Shown here: positions 17,609 through 27,904 of the stretch, piece by piece
How positions within the stretch are numbered: position 1 is the first letter of the stretch
Layout: every line of letters starts with the position of its first letter
Source of the DNA: Methylotetracoccus oryzae
GTDB lineage: Bacteria > Pseudomonadota > Gammaproteobacteria > Methylococcales > Methylococcaceae
Reading direction: 5' to 3'
Assembly: GCF_006175985.1 (NCBI RefSeq)
Contig: NZ_SRSH01000005.1
Location: 171,969 to 235,968, forward strand
Length of the DNA stretch: 64,000 bases
Program-made: the position numbers and the translations under genes
Notes under the pieces: generated by a model
Database searches by the model: none
Seen by the model: the letters and a program-made list of their open reading frames with translations, nothing else
What the model was told of the DNA's origin: nothing

Positions 17609-18721
17609 ATGCCGTCGCTGTCCTGGCCGTCGGTCGCGCTGAGCACCGGTTTGGCTTGCGCCACGGCGGCGGCAGCGCCGCTCGGTTTGCCGGAGGTCCC
17701 GGTTCCACCGGACAATACTCAGAACAGCGCCAGGATCGCCCTGGGCGACAGGCTGTTCCACGACCCGCGTCTGAGTTCGACCGGAGCCGTCAGCTGCGCC
17801 ACCTGTCATCAGGCTGCCAGTGCCTTCACGGACAGCCCGCTGGCCGTGTCGAAGGGCGTCGGCGGCGCTCTCGGCCAACGCAACGCTCCCACCGTGCTGA
17901 ACGCCGTCTACCTCTCATCACAGTTCTGGGACGGTCGAGCCGGTACCCTTGAGGAGCAGGCCTTGCAGCCGCTGTTCAATGCCGTCGAGATGGGGCTGCC
18001 CTCGGTGGATGCCGCACTGGCGATAATCAGGGTGGACCCGGATTACCCGACCCGTTTCCGTGAGGCATTCGGCCCGCAGACCGAACCCTCGGCCGAAACC
18101 CTGGCCCAGGCGATCGCCAGCTATGAACGGACCCTGGTCGCGGGCGATTCGCCCTTCGACCGTTATCAGTTTGCCGGCGACAAGACGGCGATGTCGCCCG
18201 CCGCCGTCCGTGGGCTGGCGGTTTTCACCGCCTGGGGTCGCTGTGTGACCTGTCACACGATCGAGAAAACACACGCGACGTTCACCGATAACCGCTTCCA
18301 CAATGTCGGCATCGGCTTCAACCGCTACCCGGAGGAAATCGAAAGTCTCGCCGCCGGCATGCCGCCGCCACGGATCGCCTACCGCGAGCAAACGCCCCCC
18401 ACACCGGACCGCCTGGCCTCCGAACTGGGGCGTTTCGCCGTGACGCGCGAAAAGAATGATCTCGGCGCCTTCAGGACCCCGGGCTTGCGCAACGTGGCGC
18501 TGACCGCACCCTACATGCACGATGGCAGTCTGAGGACCTTGCGGGAAGTGGTGCTGCATTACGTCCGCGGGGGCTTCAGTCCCGGTGACCGGGCGCGCAA
18601 CAAGCATCTGGATCGCGCGATCAACTTCCTCGAGTTGTCGAACGCTCAGGTCGACGATCTGGTCGAGTTTCTGAAGGCACTGACCAGTCCCGGGGTTCAG
18701 GGCACACCGACCGAGCACTAA
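17609..18721 (+). CDS. Di-heme cytochrome c peroxidase / MauG-family protein
   Basis: About 370 residues with two heme c sites, CATCH (63-67) and CVTCH (212-216), in the CcpA/MauG fold. The family motifs GDRLFHDPRLS, the conserved RNAPTVLN and FWDGRAGTLEEQA segments, and RTPGLRNVALTAPYMHDG are present. A signal peptide is visible from the Met at 17609, so it is periplasmic. It either reduces hydrogen peroxide or oxidises a partner protein as MauG does; sequence alone does not decide. The open frame starts at 17447 inside the preceding cytochrome gene, and that extension is not protein-like. Confidence 0.85.
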   Translation: MPSLSWPSVALSTGLACATAAAAPLGLPEVPVPPDNTQNSARIALGDRLFHDPRLSSTGAVSCATCHQAASAFTDSPLAVSKGVGGALGQRNAPTVLNAVYLSSQFWDGRAGTLEEQALQPLFNAVEMGLPSVDAALAIIRVDPDYPTRFREAFGPQTEPSAETLAQAIASYERTLVAGDSPFDRYQFAGDKTAMSPAAVRGLAVFTAWGRCVTCHTIEKTHATFTDNRFHNVGIGFNRYPEEIESLAAGMPPPRIAYREQTPPTPDRLASELGRFAVTREKNDLGAFRTPGLRNVALTAPYMHDGSLRTLREVVLHYVRGGFSPGDRARNKHLDRAINFLELSNAQVDDLVEFLKALTSPGVQGTPTEH

Positions 18722-18845
18722 CCCGGAGTCATCAGGGATGACCCCGACGCTATCCTCAAGCGTTCCCGCGCACCGATTTTTCCGCTTGGGAACCCTCGCC
18801 ATCGGCAGGAATCCAAGCCGATGCCAATGGCCTATGGAGTGAACG

Positions 18846-19508
18846 ATGTCCGACAATCCTTTCCACCCGGACTTTGATCGGCTACCCGCGACCTTGCCGC
18901 TGTTTCCCCTGCCCGGTGCCGTGGTCATGCCAGGTTGCCAGTTGCCCCTCAACATCTTCGAGCCGCGTTACCTGAATATGGTTTTCGACGCGATGGCCGG
19001 CGAACGGTTGATCGGCATGATCCAGATCGACGCGGCAGCCGCGACGGCAAACGCCCCCGCGCTCTACGACATCGGAACGGCCGGCCGCATCGTCTCCTTC
19101 AGCGAGACCAAGGACGGTCGGCTGCTGATCGTTTTGTCCGGTGTCTGTCGTTACCGGATCACCGGAGAGATCCCTACGACGCGAGGCTACCGCCGCGCGA
19201 CCGTTGACTGGGGCGACTTCCGCTCCGACTACGATACGGAGCACGCCATGGCGTTCCCGCGCGAGCGTCTGGAGCTGTTGCTCCGCGAATACTTCGCCGT
19301 CACCCAGCTCGAGATCGACTGGGAAGCGCTCACCAAACTCGACGACCTGATGCTGTGCAATCTGCTCGTGGGCGCCCTGCCCTGGGAGCCCGCCGAACGT
19401 CAGACGCTGATCGAGGCCGTGTCGTTGAATGACCGCATCGAACGGCTGGTGGGTTTGCTGCGCTTCGCCGTCGCCCCTACGGCCGCCGGTAGCGTCGCGA
19501 CTCACTGA
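18846..19508 (+). CDS. Lon N-terminal (LON substrate-binding) domain protein
   Basis: A 220-residue stand-alone LON domain: LPLFPLPGAVVMPGCQLPLNIFEPRY is the classic start of the family (positions 18-43), followed by GRIVSF, GVCRYRI and a helical C-terminus. It lacks the AAA+ and protease domains of Lon. Its function is unknown; a role in substrate recognition is assumed from the homology. Next to a HAD-phosphatase gene (12 bases apart, same strand) and an MDR dehydrogenase, possibly one transcript. Confidence 0.87.
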   Translation: MSDNPFHPDFDRLPATLPLFPLPGAVVMPGCQLPLNIFEPRYLNMVFDAMAGERLIGMIQIDAAAATANAPALYDIGTAGRIVSFSETKDGRLLIVLSGVCRYRITGEIPTTRGYRRATVDWGDFRSDYDTEHAMAFPRERLELLLREYFAVTQLEIDWEALTKLDDLMLCNLLVGALPWEPAERQTLIEAVSLNDRIERLVGLLRFAVAPTAAGSVATH

Positions 19509-19520
19509 CCATCCCGGCCG

Positions 19521-20225
19521 GTGAACACCACAGATCCGTCGCGTGCGCCCTCGTTTTCCGATCGCGCCGTCAACGACTCCCTCGGGCGCGCCTATCGCGG
19601 CGGAGCCTTACGTCCCGCCGCGGTCATCTGCGACCTCGATGGGACACTGGTGGACTCCGGCCTGGACTTCCGCGCCATCAAGACCGAACTCGGCCTGGGC
19701 AGCGAGGCCTCCGTACTGGAGGCGATCGACGCTTTCCCCCCAGAGGCGTTGGCCCGCGGCCACGCCGTGCTGTACCGGCATGAAATGGCGGGGGCACTCC
19801 AGGCCCGTCTGATGCCCGGCGTTACCGAGTTCCTGGCATTGATCGCCGCCCTCCGCCTGAAATGCGGGCTGTTTACGCGCAACAGCCGCAACGCCACGGC
19901 AATCACGCTGCAGCGCTGCGGGCTCATGTTCGAGCGCGTACTCACTCGCGACGACGGGCCCGTGAAGCCGGATCCGTGGGCAATCCTGGAACTTTGTCGC
20001 GGCTGGGGCATCGCCCCTTCGCAAACCTTGGTGTTCGGCGACTACTACTACGATCTCGCCGCCGGTCACGCTGCCGGCGCGGTGAACGTGCTCGTGTGTC
20101 AGCAGCGACCGCCGTCAGCCATCCGCGGCTACGAACTGGCTCACTTCCACCTCGACAGCTTCGCCGATACCGAACAGGTGTCGAGGATCCTGTCCGGTAC
20201 CGCAGGGCGAATGCCGCAAGCTTGA
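19521..20225 (+). CDS. HAD-superfamily hydrolase (phosphatase, subfamily IA)
   Basis: A 234-residue HAD protein with motif I DLDGTLVDSG (nucleophile Asp), motif II in FTRNSRN, the lysine in GPVKPDPWAI and motif IV in VFGDYYYDLAAG. The small helical cap between motifs I and II marks subfamily IA, as in phosphoglycolate-type phosphatases. The GTG start lies 12 bases after the Lon-N gene. The exact phosphate ester cannot be told. Confidence 0.85.
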   Translation: MNTTDPSRAPSFSDRAVNDSLGRAYRGGALRPAAVICDLDGTLVDSGLDFRAIKTELGLGSEASVLEAIDAFPPEALARGHAVLYRHEMAGALQARLMPGVTEFLALIAALRLKCGLFTRNSRNATAITLQRCGLMFERVLTRDDGPVKPDPWAILELCRGWGIAPSQTLVFGDYYYDLAAGHAAGAVNVLVCQQRPPSAIRGYELAHFHLDSFADTEQVSRILSGTAGRMPQA

Positions 20226-20276
20226 ACTCGCCGCCGCGCTTGTCGAAACGGCGCGCCTGTTCTACCGTTCCGAAGC

Positions 20277-21290
20277 ATGAACGGAAATCCTTCGTTGCCC
20301 GCTCGCATGCGCGCCCTCTGGCTGGAACGCCGGACCCTGGCTTTCAGGGAAGATGTGGTCCGCCCGGAACTTGTCGAGCCGCTGACGGCAATCGTGCGGG
20401 TTCGTCTGGCCGGCATCTGCGGCACCGACCTGGCGCTGCTCGGCGGCTACTATCCCTATACCGGCATTCCCGGGCATGAGTTCGTCGGCGACGTCGTCGC
20501 GGCCGATGATGCCGCATGGATCGGCCAGCGCGTGGTCGGCGAGATCAACGTCGGCTGCGGCGGCTGCGAAGAATGTCGCCGGATGGGCCCGGCGCATTGT
20601 CGCTTCCGGAAGGCCATAGGGATTGCCGGCCATGCCGGCGCATTCGCCGAGTACCTGTCGGTGCCGACCGCCAATCTCCACCGGGTTCCCGACGCGGTCT
20701 CCGATACCGCTGCGGTGTTCACCGAGCCTCTCGCCGCGGCGCTGGCCATCCTGCAACAGGTGCATGTCCGGCCGGACGATCGCGTGTTACTGATCGGCGC
20801 CGGCCGCCTGGGACAGCTGATCGCCCAGACGCTGGCCCTCACCGGCTGCGACCTGTCGGTGATCGCACGACATCCGCTGCAGCAGCAGTTGCTCGCGCGG
20901 CAGGGTATCGCAAGTCTTTCCGAAGACGCGCCTCCGGCCGGACTTTTCGATTGCGTCGTCGAAGCCAGCGGGTCGCCGTCGGGCTTCGCGCTCGCGCGTC
21001 GTTTGCTTCGGCCGCGGGGGGCGCTGGTGCTCAAATCCACCTATGCGGGTGAAGTGCCGGTGCCGCTGTCATCACTGGTAGTGGACGAGGTTCGCCTCAT
21101 CGGGTCGCGCTGCGGGCCCTTCGGTCCGGCGCTGCGCCTGCTGGAACAGCGGCGGGTCGATCCGACGCCGTTGATCAGCGCCGTTTATCCCTTGTCCGCA
21201 GGAATCGAAGCCTTCGCGGCCGCGCGCGAGCCGAATCGCTTGAAGATCCTGCTGTCGCCGGACGCCGAGGTGGGCGATCTACAGCGATAG
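20277..21290 (+). CDS. Zinc-dependent MDR-family alcohol dehydrogenase-like protein
   Basis: A 337-residue medium-chain dehydrogenase. Catalytic-zinc residues are in AGICGTDLALL and GIPGHEFVGDV. The structural-zinc loop is CGGCEECRRMGPAHC. The nucleotide-binding glycine motif is GAGRLGQ. It resembles the threonine/sorbitol dehydrogenase side of the family. No cofactor or substrate can be fixed from sequence. Its last 12 bases overlap the convergent gene that ends at 21279. Confidence 0.87.
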   Translation: MNGNPSLPARMRALWLERRTLAFREDVVRPELVEPLTAIVRVRLAGICGTDLALLGGYYPYTGIPGHEFVGDVVAADDAAWIGQRVVGEINVGCGGCEECRRMGPAHCRFRKAIGIAGHAGAFAEYLSVPTANLHRVPDAVSDTAAVFTEPLAAALAILQQVHVRPDDRVLLIGAGRLGQLIAQTLALTGCDLSVIARHPLQQQLLARQGIASLSEDAPPAGLFDCVVEASGSPSGFALARRLLRPRGALVLKSTYAGEVPVPLSSLVVDEVRLIGSRCGPFGPALRLLEQRRVDPTPLISAVYPLSAGIEAFAAAREPNRLKILLSPDAEVGDLQR

Positions 21291-22397
21291 GCCCACGCGG
21301 CGACGCGCATCGAGGCAGTGCTCACCGCCCCGTTCGAATTCGCGGCAACTGCGCGGGCGGCTGGGATAGATCTGACACCCATAGTCGGCGGCGGGCGTCT
21401 CGCCTCCGCACAGGGCGGCGCAACGTTCACCGGCACGCTTGAGCCGCCGATGCGTTGCCCGCTGCTCGACGAGTTCAGGATGTTTCCGGTTGACGAGTTC
21501 CGAGGCCGCGATCTCCACCGCCTGGTAGGCCTCGCGGCAACAGGCCCCACAGGTTCGGCAGTCGAGTTGCTCCGCCGCTTCCCAGCGCACACAGGCCGGC
21601 GCAGAGTCCGGTAACGCTACGGCGGGAGCGTGACGGCAGCGGCGGTGGCGCCGTGCGACGAAAGACCAGGCGCAATCGGCACAACCGTGACCCGGATGAT
21701 AGCCGGCGATTGCGGCATGCCCGGCCGGATGAAGAGGTGACGGCTCGGTGCTCGTGTCCCACAACGGCGGCAGGCTTGCGGCCGCGTTGCCCGGATCCCC
21801 CAACCGCGACGGCACCGGTCTCGCGCGGGCCTTCGCAACCCGGTTCGCGATGTCGGCGGTCGCCTGCAGCGCCTCCGCCAGCGGTTCGGCCCAGCGCGCC
21901 TGGGCGGCACGCCAGGCACCGATGCGCGCCGCGACACAACTCGCCTCCCGTCGCCCGCCCGAGATTTCAGGGGCTGCGAACGGATCGGCCGGCAGACTGT
22001 TCCAGAAGGTGACGCGGAAGTCCGTCGTCGGTGCCATGAAGTCCCGCAGGCCGAAGCTGCCCGCCAGATAAGCCTGCAGCCGCAGGCAGGCCCGTTCACG
22101 CGACAAATGACGGTTGCTGGTGTTATCCAGTCCCCAGTCGGCGAGCGCTTCGCCACCCTCTCCTTCGATCAGCGCATGACACAGTTCGTGGAGAATCATC
22201 TGCGCGAGGGAATCGTCCGCGTCGAGTATGTCGTCGGTCCCGATCAGGAGGGTTCCTCGTCCGTCGGTCGAGGCGTAGACCTCCCGCGAGCGCTCGACCC
22301 GATAGCCGACCCGAGCGGCGCAGGCGATCCAGATCACGTCGAGCGGATCGGCATAGCGGTACACGACGGGGCGTGAGTTCGGCGGAGTGGGCGTCAT
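21279..22397 (-). CDS. HExxH metalloprotease-like domain fused to a YkgJ cysteine-cluster domain
   Basis: About 372 residues in two parts. The N-terminal part has HELCHALIEGEGGEALADWG near 70-90: an HExxH zinc site followed by an acidic helix, as in small gluzincin-like proteins. The C-terminal part (about 275-372) is a YkgJ-type zinc/iron-chelating domain with CRTCGACC, then CAALC, YGCQIYPSRPRSC and a last Cys. A Pro/Ala-rich linker with an additional Cys/His cluster (HGCADCAWSF, RHRRCRH) lies between. I know YkgJ domains mostly as short single proteins, so the fusion is uncommon. The function is unknown. The Met at 22397 gives a better N-terminus than 22415. Confidence 0.75.
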   Translation of the reverse strand: MTPTPPNSRPVVYRYADPLDVIWIACAARVGYRVERSREVYASTDGRGTLLIGTDDILDADDSLAQMILHELCHALIEGEGGEALADWGLDNTSNRHLSRERACLRLQAYLAGSFGLRDFMAPTTDFRVTFWNSLPADPFAAPEISGGRREASCVAARIGAWRAAQARWAEPLAEALQATADIANRVAKARARPVPSRLGDPGNAAASLPPLWDTSTEPSPLHPAGHAAIAGYHPGHGCADCAWSFVARRHRRCRHAPAVALPDSAPACVRWEAAEQLDCRTCGACCREAYQAVEIAASELVNRKHPELVEQRATHRRLKRAGERCAALCGGETPAADYGCQIYPSRPRSCREFERGGEHCLDARRRVGLSL

Positions 22398-22438
22398 GGG
22401 GGAGCACGTAAGCAAGGCCGCAGTGCGCTGCGGAAGGG

Positions 22439-25400
22439 CTAGTCGGCGGGGGGAGTATCATGCAGCAGCGTCACGAAACGATCCAGGCCCAGGGGACGGG
22501 AGAACAGGAATCCCTGACCGTAGCGGCAACCGTGGTGGCGCAGGAAGTCCAACTGCGCGGTCGTCTCTATGCCTTCCGCCACGACGTCGATCGATAGCGA
22601 CCGCGCCATGGCCAAAATGGTCGACACGATGGACTGGCTGTCCGCCACGGTCTCGACCTCTTCGACGAAGCTCCGATCGATCTTGATCTCGTCGATGGGC
22701 AGGCGCTTCAACAGCTTCAGTGAGGAGTATCCGGTACCGAAGTCGTCGAGGCTCAGGCGGATGCCGATGGCCTTCAACTCGTGCAACAGCAGGCGCGTGT
22801 GCTCGACGTCGTCCATCAGGAAGCTTTCGGTAAACTCCAGCGTCAGCGTCTGCGATTCGAGCCGGTAGGCGGACATCAGGCGCCGCAGGTAGGCGTGAAA
22901 AGTCGATCGCTGGAACTGGCGCGGCGACAGGTTCACGGCCAGTCGGCACGGCATGGCGAAACCGCTTCGCCAATCACGCAGCCGCTCGAACGCCTGACTC
23001 ATTACGAACTCCGCGACCCGATCGCTGAGACCGCAATTTTCGGCCACCGGAATGAAGCGCTGCGGGGCGATGACGCCCCAACTCGGATGCCGCCAACGGA
23101 TCAGTGCCTCGGCACCGACCATCCGCCCGTCGGCGAGACTGTACTGAGGCTGATATTCCAGAAAAAGCTGGTCCTCGATGAAGGCGCGATGCAGGCCGGT
23201 CTCGATCTCCCAGCGTTCCTGGGCCGTGCGCCGCAGTTCCTCGCAAAAGAACTGAAAGTTGTTCTTGCCCTGTTCCTTGGCCAGGTACATCGCCGCGTCC
23301 GCATTCTTGATCAGTGTGGTCGGGTCGAGCCCATCGTTGGGATACAAGCTGATCCCGATACTGCTGCTGGTGAAGATCTCCCGCCCGTCGACTTCGATGG
23401 AGTCGCCGAGCATGGCGGCGATGCGGGTCGCGATCTGGCGGATGTCCTCCTCGCTGCTGATGTGCAGCAGCAGGATGAACTCATCCCCACCGAAACGCGA
23501 CACGGTGTCTCCGATGCGCAGGCACTCGCGCATGCGTTCCGCCACCGCGCGTATGACCTGGTCGCCGACATCGTGCCCCAGCGTGTCATTGATGGTCTTG
23601 AAGTTGTCGAGATCGGCGAACAACACGGCCAGTCGCTGTTGCGACCGTTCCGCATTGGCGATGGCCACGGTCAGTCGGTCGATGAACAGACTGCGGTTCG
23701 GCAATCCGGTCATGGCGTCATGCGTGGCGAGGTACTCGTTTCTGGCCTGGGATTTCTGCAGTGGAGAGATGTCACTGAACAGACATACGTGATTCGTGGT
23801 TTCCCCTTGCCCGTTCTTGACGGTGCTGACGGTAAACCAGCAAGGATAGGCTTCGCCATTCTTCCGGTGGTTGACGACTTCGCCTTGCCATGAACTGGAT
23901 TTCGCCAGTGCCCGCTGGACATCTTCGGACCAGCTGCTGGCGGCGCCATGCGAAGCCAGCACATCCGGCGTCAGACCGATGACTTCCTCTGCACGATGCC
24001 CCGTGATCTGGGTGAACGCCTCGTTGACCGTCAGGATCACGTGCTGCGCATCGGTCACCATGATGCCCTCGCCGGCCTTCTCGAACACGCGTGCGGCCAG
24101 CATCAATTCCTGCTCGCTGCGCTTGCGCTCGGTCACGTCGGTGGCCTGGGTGCAGGTGGCATAAATCAGGCCGTCTTCACCCAGCAGCGGGAACCGGACC
24201 GTGAGCAGACACCGTTCTTTCCCATCGCGGACCAGAATGTCTTCCGTTTCGAGCGGGGACTGCTGGCGCAGCACGTCCATGTCCTTGTCCCAGAACTGCT
24301 GCGCAACATCCGCAGGCAGCGCCTGATGCACCGTGCGGCCCAGCACAGCAGCAGCCTCTACGCCGAAAAACGCCTCGAAGGCCCGGTTGATGAAGATGAA
24401 GCGGCCGGCGACGTCCTTGACGCTGAGCAGCGCGGTCGAGTGATTCATGATCGCCAGCAATTTCTCTTCACTCTGCCGCAAGCGCAACTGGGCCTCACTG
24501 TAGGCCGTCGTGTCGACCATGACGATGACGGCCCCGGCGCCTGCGGCGCGTGGACCGCCATAGGGGTTGATCCGCAGCGAGTAATGCTGGGCCCCGCTGG
24601 TGAGCGCCAGTTCCACCGGGCGCCGCTCGGCGATGCTGCGTTCCACCTGCAGCGTGAAATCGTCGATGCCGGCCGGTCGTTGCAACTGGCCCAGTCTGAG
24701 CACGGCGTTGCCCGGCGCGATGCTGAAGATGGAAGCGGCGGTCAGGTTGTACCGCAGCACCGTCAGTTCGTTGTTGACGACCAGCACCGGATAACCGAGA
24801 TTGTTCAGTACGTTCTCCAGGTCGTCGTTGGTGATCGACAGCTCCTGGGTCTTGTTCTGCAGTTCCTGATTGATCGTCGCCAATTCTTCGTTGGTCGACT
24901 GCAACTCTTCGTTGGCCGCTTCCAGTTCTTCGTTGGAGGCCTGCAATTCCTCGTTCGATGCCTGGACTTCCTCGTTCAGGGCCTGCAGTTCCTCGTTGGA
25001 AGTTTCCAGTTCCTCGATGACGGTCTGCAGATGCTCGCGGGTGGCCGACAGTTCGTCTTCGAGCGTCTTCAGCGAAGAATCGAAGCCCTCCTCCGGTGCC
25101 GCATCGCGTTTCGAGTCCTTGGACGGCTGCGCGGGCGCGGGTTCGAAAGCCACCAGGAAAAGCTGCCGCCCGTCCCTGACGAAGGGATGGACTGCGAGCC
25201 GGGTCGAAAGCGTCTGCCCGCCCGGCGCGCTGATGGATCGTGCCCGTCCGAGCGTCGACGACTGCCGCTTTCTGGCCTGCCGCAACAGGGTTTGCAGGTC
25301 GCTGCGCAGGCCCCGGCAAATCAGATGGGCGAGGTCGAACGACGGTGCGCCGTCTGGAACCTGCATCCAGTTGTTCACATCACCGAAGACGTGCAGCAAC

Positions 25401-27019
25401 CGCGACTCTTCATCCACGACGACACTGGGCGGACCGTAATGCCGGAGCACTTCGTTGCGGTACTCGGACTCCGGCGTGAGCGGTGGGGGCGTCAGGTCGC
25501 TGCGCGGCAGGATGTCCCGAGCGAGGGATGGGCGGCCGCCGTTCAGCAGCGCCAGTCGCTTGTCCTGCGGACGCGGACGGAACAGCCGCGACTCCTTGTC
25601 CACCACACTGTAGAGGCCTTCCTGCTGGGAAATGCCCTCAGAACGCCCAAGAAACAGATAACCGCCCGGATTCAGCGCGTAATGGAACATCGCCAGGACG
25701 CGGGCCTGAAGGTCGTTCTTGAAATAGATCAGCACGTTGCGGCAACTGATCAGATCGAGCCGCAGGAATGGCGGATCCTGGTTGAGGTCCTGGCGCGCGA
25801 AGACGACCGCATCGCGGACCGAGGCTGCAATCTCGTAGCGATCCCCGGTCTTCTGGAAATACCGCCCGAGCAGCTCGGCCGGAATCTGGCTTACGGCACT
25901 CGAGGAATAAATTCCGCGCCGTGCCTTCGCCAGCGCGTTGATGTCGATGTCGGTTGCGAAAATCTGCAGGCGTAACGACTTGGCGGCCGACCTGCAGGCT
26001 TCGAGCAGTACGATGGCGATCGAGTAAACCTCTTCGCCGGTGGCGCAACCGGGAACCCAGACGCGGACTTCCTCACCCGGAGCCTTGGGTGCGATCAGCG
26101 TGGCGGTCGCCACCCTGAGATCACGGAACGCTTCCGGATCGCGAAAGAATGCGGTGACCGAGATCAGGATATCGCGGCACAACCGGTCCAACTCTTCGGT
26201 GTTGCCCTGCGCGAAGGCCAGGTAGTCATCGAGCGACGACAGGCGGTTGGCCGTCATCCGCCGCTCGATGCGCCGCATCAGCGTATTGTCCTTGTAGCCG
26301 GAAAAATCGATCCGTGTCCGCTTACGCACCTGCGCAAGCAGCTTTTTCAGCGTGAGAGGCAGTGAGACGGACTCCTGGGCGGGGACGACAAATCCCCGGG
26401 TGTGGACCAGCGCCGCGATTTCGTCGGCGACCCGGGCGGGTGGCAGTATCCAGTCTACGCAATCCGTGTCGATGGCTGACTGGGGCATGCCGTTGTACTT
26501 GGCCGACTCGGGCTCCTGCGCGAAGGTCAGCCCGCCGCCGGCCTTAATGTCCCGGATACCCAGTGCGCCGTCCGAGCCGGTCCCGGACAGAATGACGCCG
26601 ATGGCGTCCTCCCCCTTGGCCTCGGCCAGCGAGGCGAACAGCGTGTTGATCGAGGGTCGCGGTACCACGCCCTCTTCCAGGGCCACCAGGCGCAGCGCAT
26701 TGCCGCGCAGGACGACGTTGTGCGTCGCCGGTGTGACGTAGATCGTGTTGGGTAGAGGAATCGTCCCGTCGACGACTTCCACGACGTCGAGAGCGGTCTC
26801 GCGGGCGAGCAGCTGGACGAGCATGCTGCGATAGGTCGGCGAGGAGTGCTGTACGACGACGCACGGAATCCCGAGGTCTCGCGGCAGGTGTGCGACGAGT
26901 TGGCTCAGAGCCTCCAGTCCGCCCGCCGAAGCTCCGATGCCAACCACGAAACGGCGAGCCGACGACTCATCGCCAGTGGCGTCCGGGTCGGGATCGGTGT
27001 GCGCTGCTGTCGTGTTCAT
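22439..27019 (-). CDS. CheB-CheR-PAS-GGDEF-EAL fusion protein
   Basis: About 1526 residues. In order: a CheB methylesterase domain (about 22-210) with Ser31 (GASAGG), His58 and Asp150 (SGTGSDG); a CheR methyltransferase (about 225-490) with the SAM loop [12 protein letters not shown]; a long coiled coil (about 665-750) of near-perfect SNEELQA heptads; several PAS domains; a GGDEF domain with intact [12 protein letters not shown]; and an EAL domain with intact EALIRW and VAEGIE. No receiver domain is attached. It probably couples a chemotaxis-like methylation module to c-di-GMP turnover. No che operon is nearby. Start taken at 27019 because upstream codons are not family-like. Confidence 0.9.
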   Translation of the reverse strand: MNTTAAHTDPDPDATGDESSARRFVVGIGASAGGLEALSQLVAHLPRDLGIPCVVVQHSSPTYRSMLVQLLARETALDVVEVVDGTIPLPNTIYVTPATHNVVLRGNALRLVALEEGVVPRPSINTLFASLAEAKGEDAIGVILSGTGSDGALGIRDIKAGGGLTFAQEPESAKYNGMPQSAIDTDCVDWILPPARVADEIAALVHTRGFVVPAQESVSLPLTLKKLLAQVRKRTRIDFSGYKDNTLMRRIERRMTANRLSSLDDYLAFAQGNTEELDRLCRDILISVTAFFRDPEAFRDLRVATATLIAPKAPGEEVRVWVPGCATGEEVYSIAIVLLEACRSAAKSLRLQIFATDIDINALAKARRGIYSSSAVSQIPAELLGRYFQKTGDRYEIAASVRDAVVFARQDLNQDPPFLRLDLISCRNVLIYFKNDLQARVLAMFHYALNPGGYLFLGRSEGISQQEGLYSVVDKESRLFRPRPQDKRLALLNGGRPSLARDILPRSDLTPPPLTPESEYRNEVLRHYGPPSVVVDEESRLLHVFGDVNNWMQVPDGAPSFDLAHLICRGLRSDLQTLLRQARKRQSSTLGRARSISAPGGQTLSTRLAVHPFVRDGRQLFLVAFEPAPAQPSKDSKRDAAPEEGFDSSLKTLEDELSATREHLQTVIEELETSNEELQALNEEVQASNEELQASNEELEAANEELQSTNEELATINQELQNKTQELSITNDDLENVLNNLGYPVLVVNNELTVLRYNLTAASIFSIAPGNAVLRLGQLQRPAGIDDFTLQVERSIAERRPVELALTSGAQHYSLRINPYGGPRAAGAGAVIVMVDTTAYSEAQLRLRQSEEKLLAIMNHSTALLSVKDVAGRFIFINRAFEAFFGVEAAAVLGRTVHQALPADVAQQFWDKDMDVLRQQSPLETEDILVRDGKERCLLTVRFPLLGEDGLIYATCTQATDVTERKRSEQELMLAARVFEKAGEGIMVTDAQHVILTVNEAFTQITGHRAEEVIGLTPDVLASHGAASSWSEDVQRALAKSSSWQGEVVNHRKNGEAYPCWFTVSTVKNGQGETTNHVCLFSDISPLQKSQARNEYLATHDAMTGLPNRSLFIDRLTVAIANAERSQQRLAVLFADLDNFKTINDTLGHDVGDQVIRAVAERMRECLRIGDTVSRFGGDEFILLLHISSEEDIRQIATRIAAMLGDSIEVDGREIFTSSSIGISLYPNDGLDPTTLIKNADAAMYLAKEQGKNNFQFFCEELRRTAQERWEIETGLHRAFIEDQLFLEYQPQYSLADGRMVGAEALIRWRHPSWGVIAPQRFIPVAENCGLSDRVAEFVMSQAFERLRDWRSGFAMPCRLAVNLSPRQFQRSTFHAYLRRLMSAYRLESQTLTLEFTESFLMDDVEHTRLLLHELKAIGIRLSLDDFGTGYSSLKLLKRLPIDEIKIDRSFVEEVETVADSQSIVSTILAMARSLSIDVVAEGIETTAQLDFLRHHGCRYGQGFLFSRPLGLDRFVTLLHDTPPAD
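24858..25045. repeat. 21-bp coding repeats (coiled-coil heptads)
   Basis: Short tandem repeats of 21 bases inside the CheB-CheR fusion gene encode the heptads SNEELQA / TNEELAT of a parallel coiled coil. They look like an array at DNA level but are fully explained by the protein. The heptads act as a rigid spacer between the CheR and PAS parts. Confidence 0.8.
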
Positions 27020-27259
27020 AATCGAGGTGCGGTTCTGATGCCTCGTTACGCGATTGGGCCCGGTCGTCGAACAAGCAACCGGATTGCATCTCATCGCGAG
27101 CGCAACATCCCTGGCGCCGGCGATGCGGCATTCCCCTAACTCCTTCGAATTATCGCGACTCGGGGAGGCTTTGCAAAGGCATAACCGCGCCGCGCTCCCG
27201 GACGGACCTGTGCTGGATTACTGATCCCCGTCCGAAAAGCGTCTCCCGCAGCGAGGTCC

Positions 27260-27904
27260 TCAACTCGCAATCAGTCCATGGCGATAGGCGAGCCGGGCCA
27301 TCTCCGCCGAGGTGTTGACGCTCAGCTTCGACTTGATCAGGGTCGTATAGTTGGCGACCGTCTTGTAGCCCAGGCGGAGTTCCTCGGCCACCTCGCGCGT
27401 CGTGTAGCCCTTGGCGAGCAGACAGAACACATCGAATTCGCGGGCGGAGAGACTGTTCAAGGAACTGCTCTGCGCCGTCGTCCCGGTTTGCAGGGCCAGC
27501 TTCTGCGCGATTTCGTGTTCCAGATAGTTCTGGCCCCCGGCGATGCGCTCGACCGCTTCGACAAGAATCTCCGGCGCACAGCTCTTCGTGATATAGCCCT
27601 TCGCGCCCGCCTCCAGCGCCCGCACCACATAGGCCGGCTCGTCGTGGATGCTGAACATCAGGATTCTTGCATTCGGATCGCGGGCGATCAGCCGCCGCAC
27701 CGTCGCCAGACCGCCGATACCGGGCAGGCTCAAGTCCATGACGACGACCTGCGGGCGATGCAGTCCGTAAAGCTGGCAGGCTTCCTCACCGCGCTCGGCC
27801 TCGCAAATGACCTTGATGTCCGAGGACTGTGTCAGCAACAGACGGTAGCCGGCCCGCACCACGGCGTGGTCGTCGACCAGCATGACACTGATAGTGTTGA
27901 TCAT
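27260..27904 (-). CDS. NarL/LuxR-family response regulator (candidate MxaX/MoxX)
   Basis: A 214-residue regulator. The receiver domain has the acidic pair in VDDHAVVRAGY, the phosphorylated Asp in VVMDLSLPG and the Lys in GYITKS. The C-terminal LuxR helix-turn-helix is SLSAREFDVFCLLAKGYTTREVA. The ATG overlaps the stop of the kinase gene by four bases (ATGA), so the two are translationally coupled. The operon lies next to the mxa cluster, and the kinase resembles MoxY, so control of methanol oxidation genes is a reasonable inference. Target sites were not found. Confidence 0.88.
   Translation of the reverse strand: MINTISVMLVDDHAVVRAGYRLLLTQSSDIKVICEAERGEEACQLYGLHRPQVVVMDLSLPGIGGLATVRRLIARDPNARILMFSIHDEPAYVVRALEAGAKGYITKSCAPEILVEAVERIAGGQNYLEHEIAQKLALQTGTTAQSSSLNSLSAREFDVFCLLAKGYTTREVAEELRLGYKTVANYTTLIKSKLSVNTSAEMARLAYRHGLIAS

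Noticed and set aside
24858..25045. Regular 21-bp repeats that look like a small CRISPR-type array
   Set aside because: No unique spacers; the repeats are in frame and encode the heptads of a coiled coil.
23948..25975. A 675-codon open frame on the plus strand
   Set aside because: Antisense to the CheB-CheR fusion; its repeated LQFLV/FVGR segments are only the reverse of the coiled-coil heptads.
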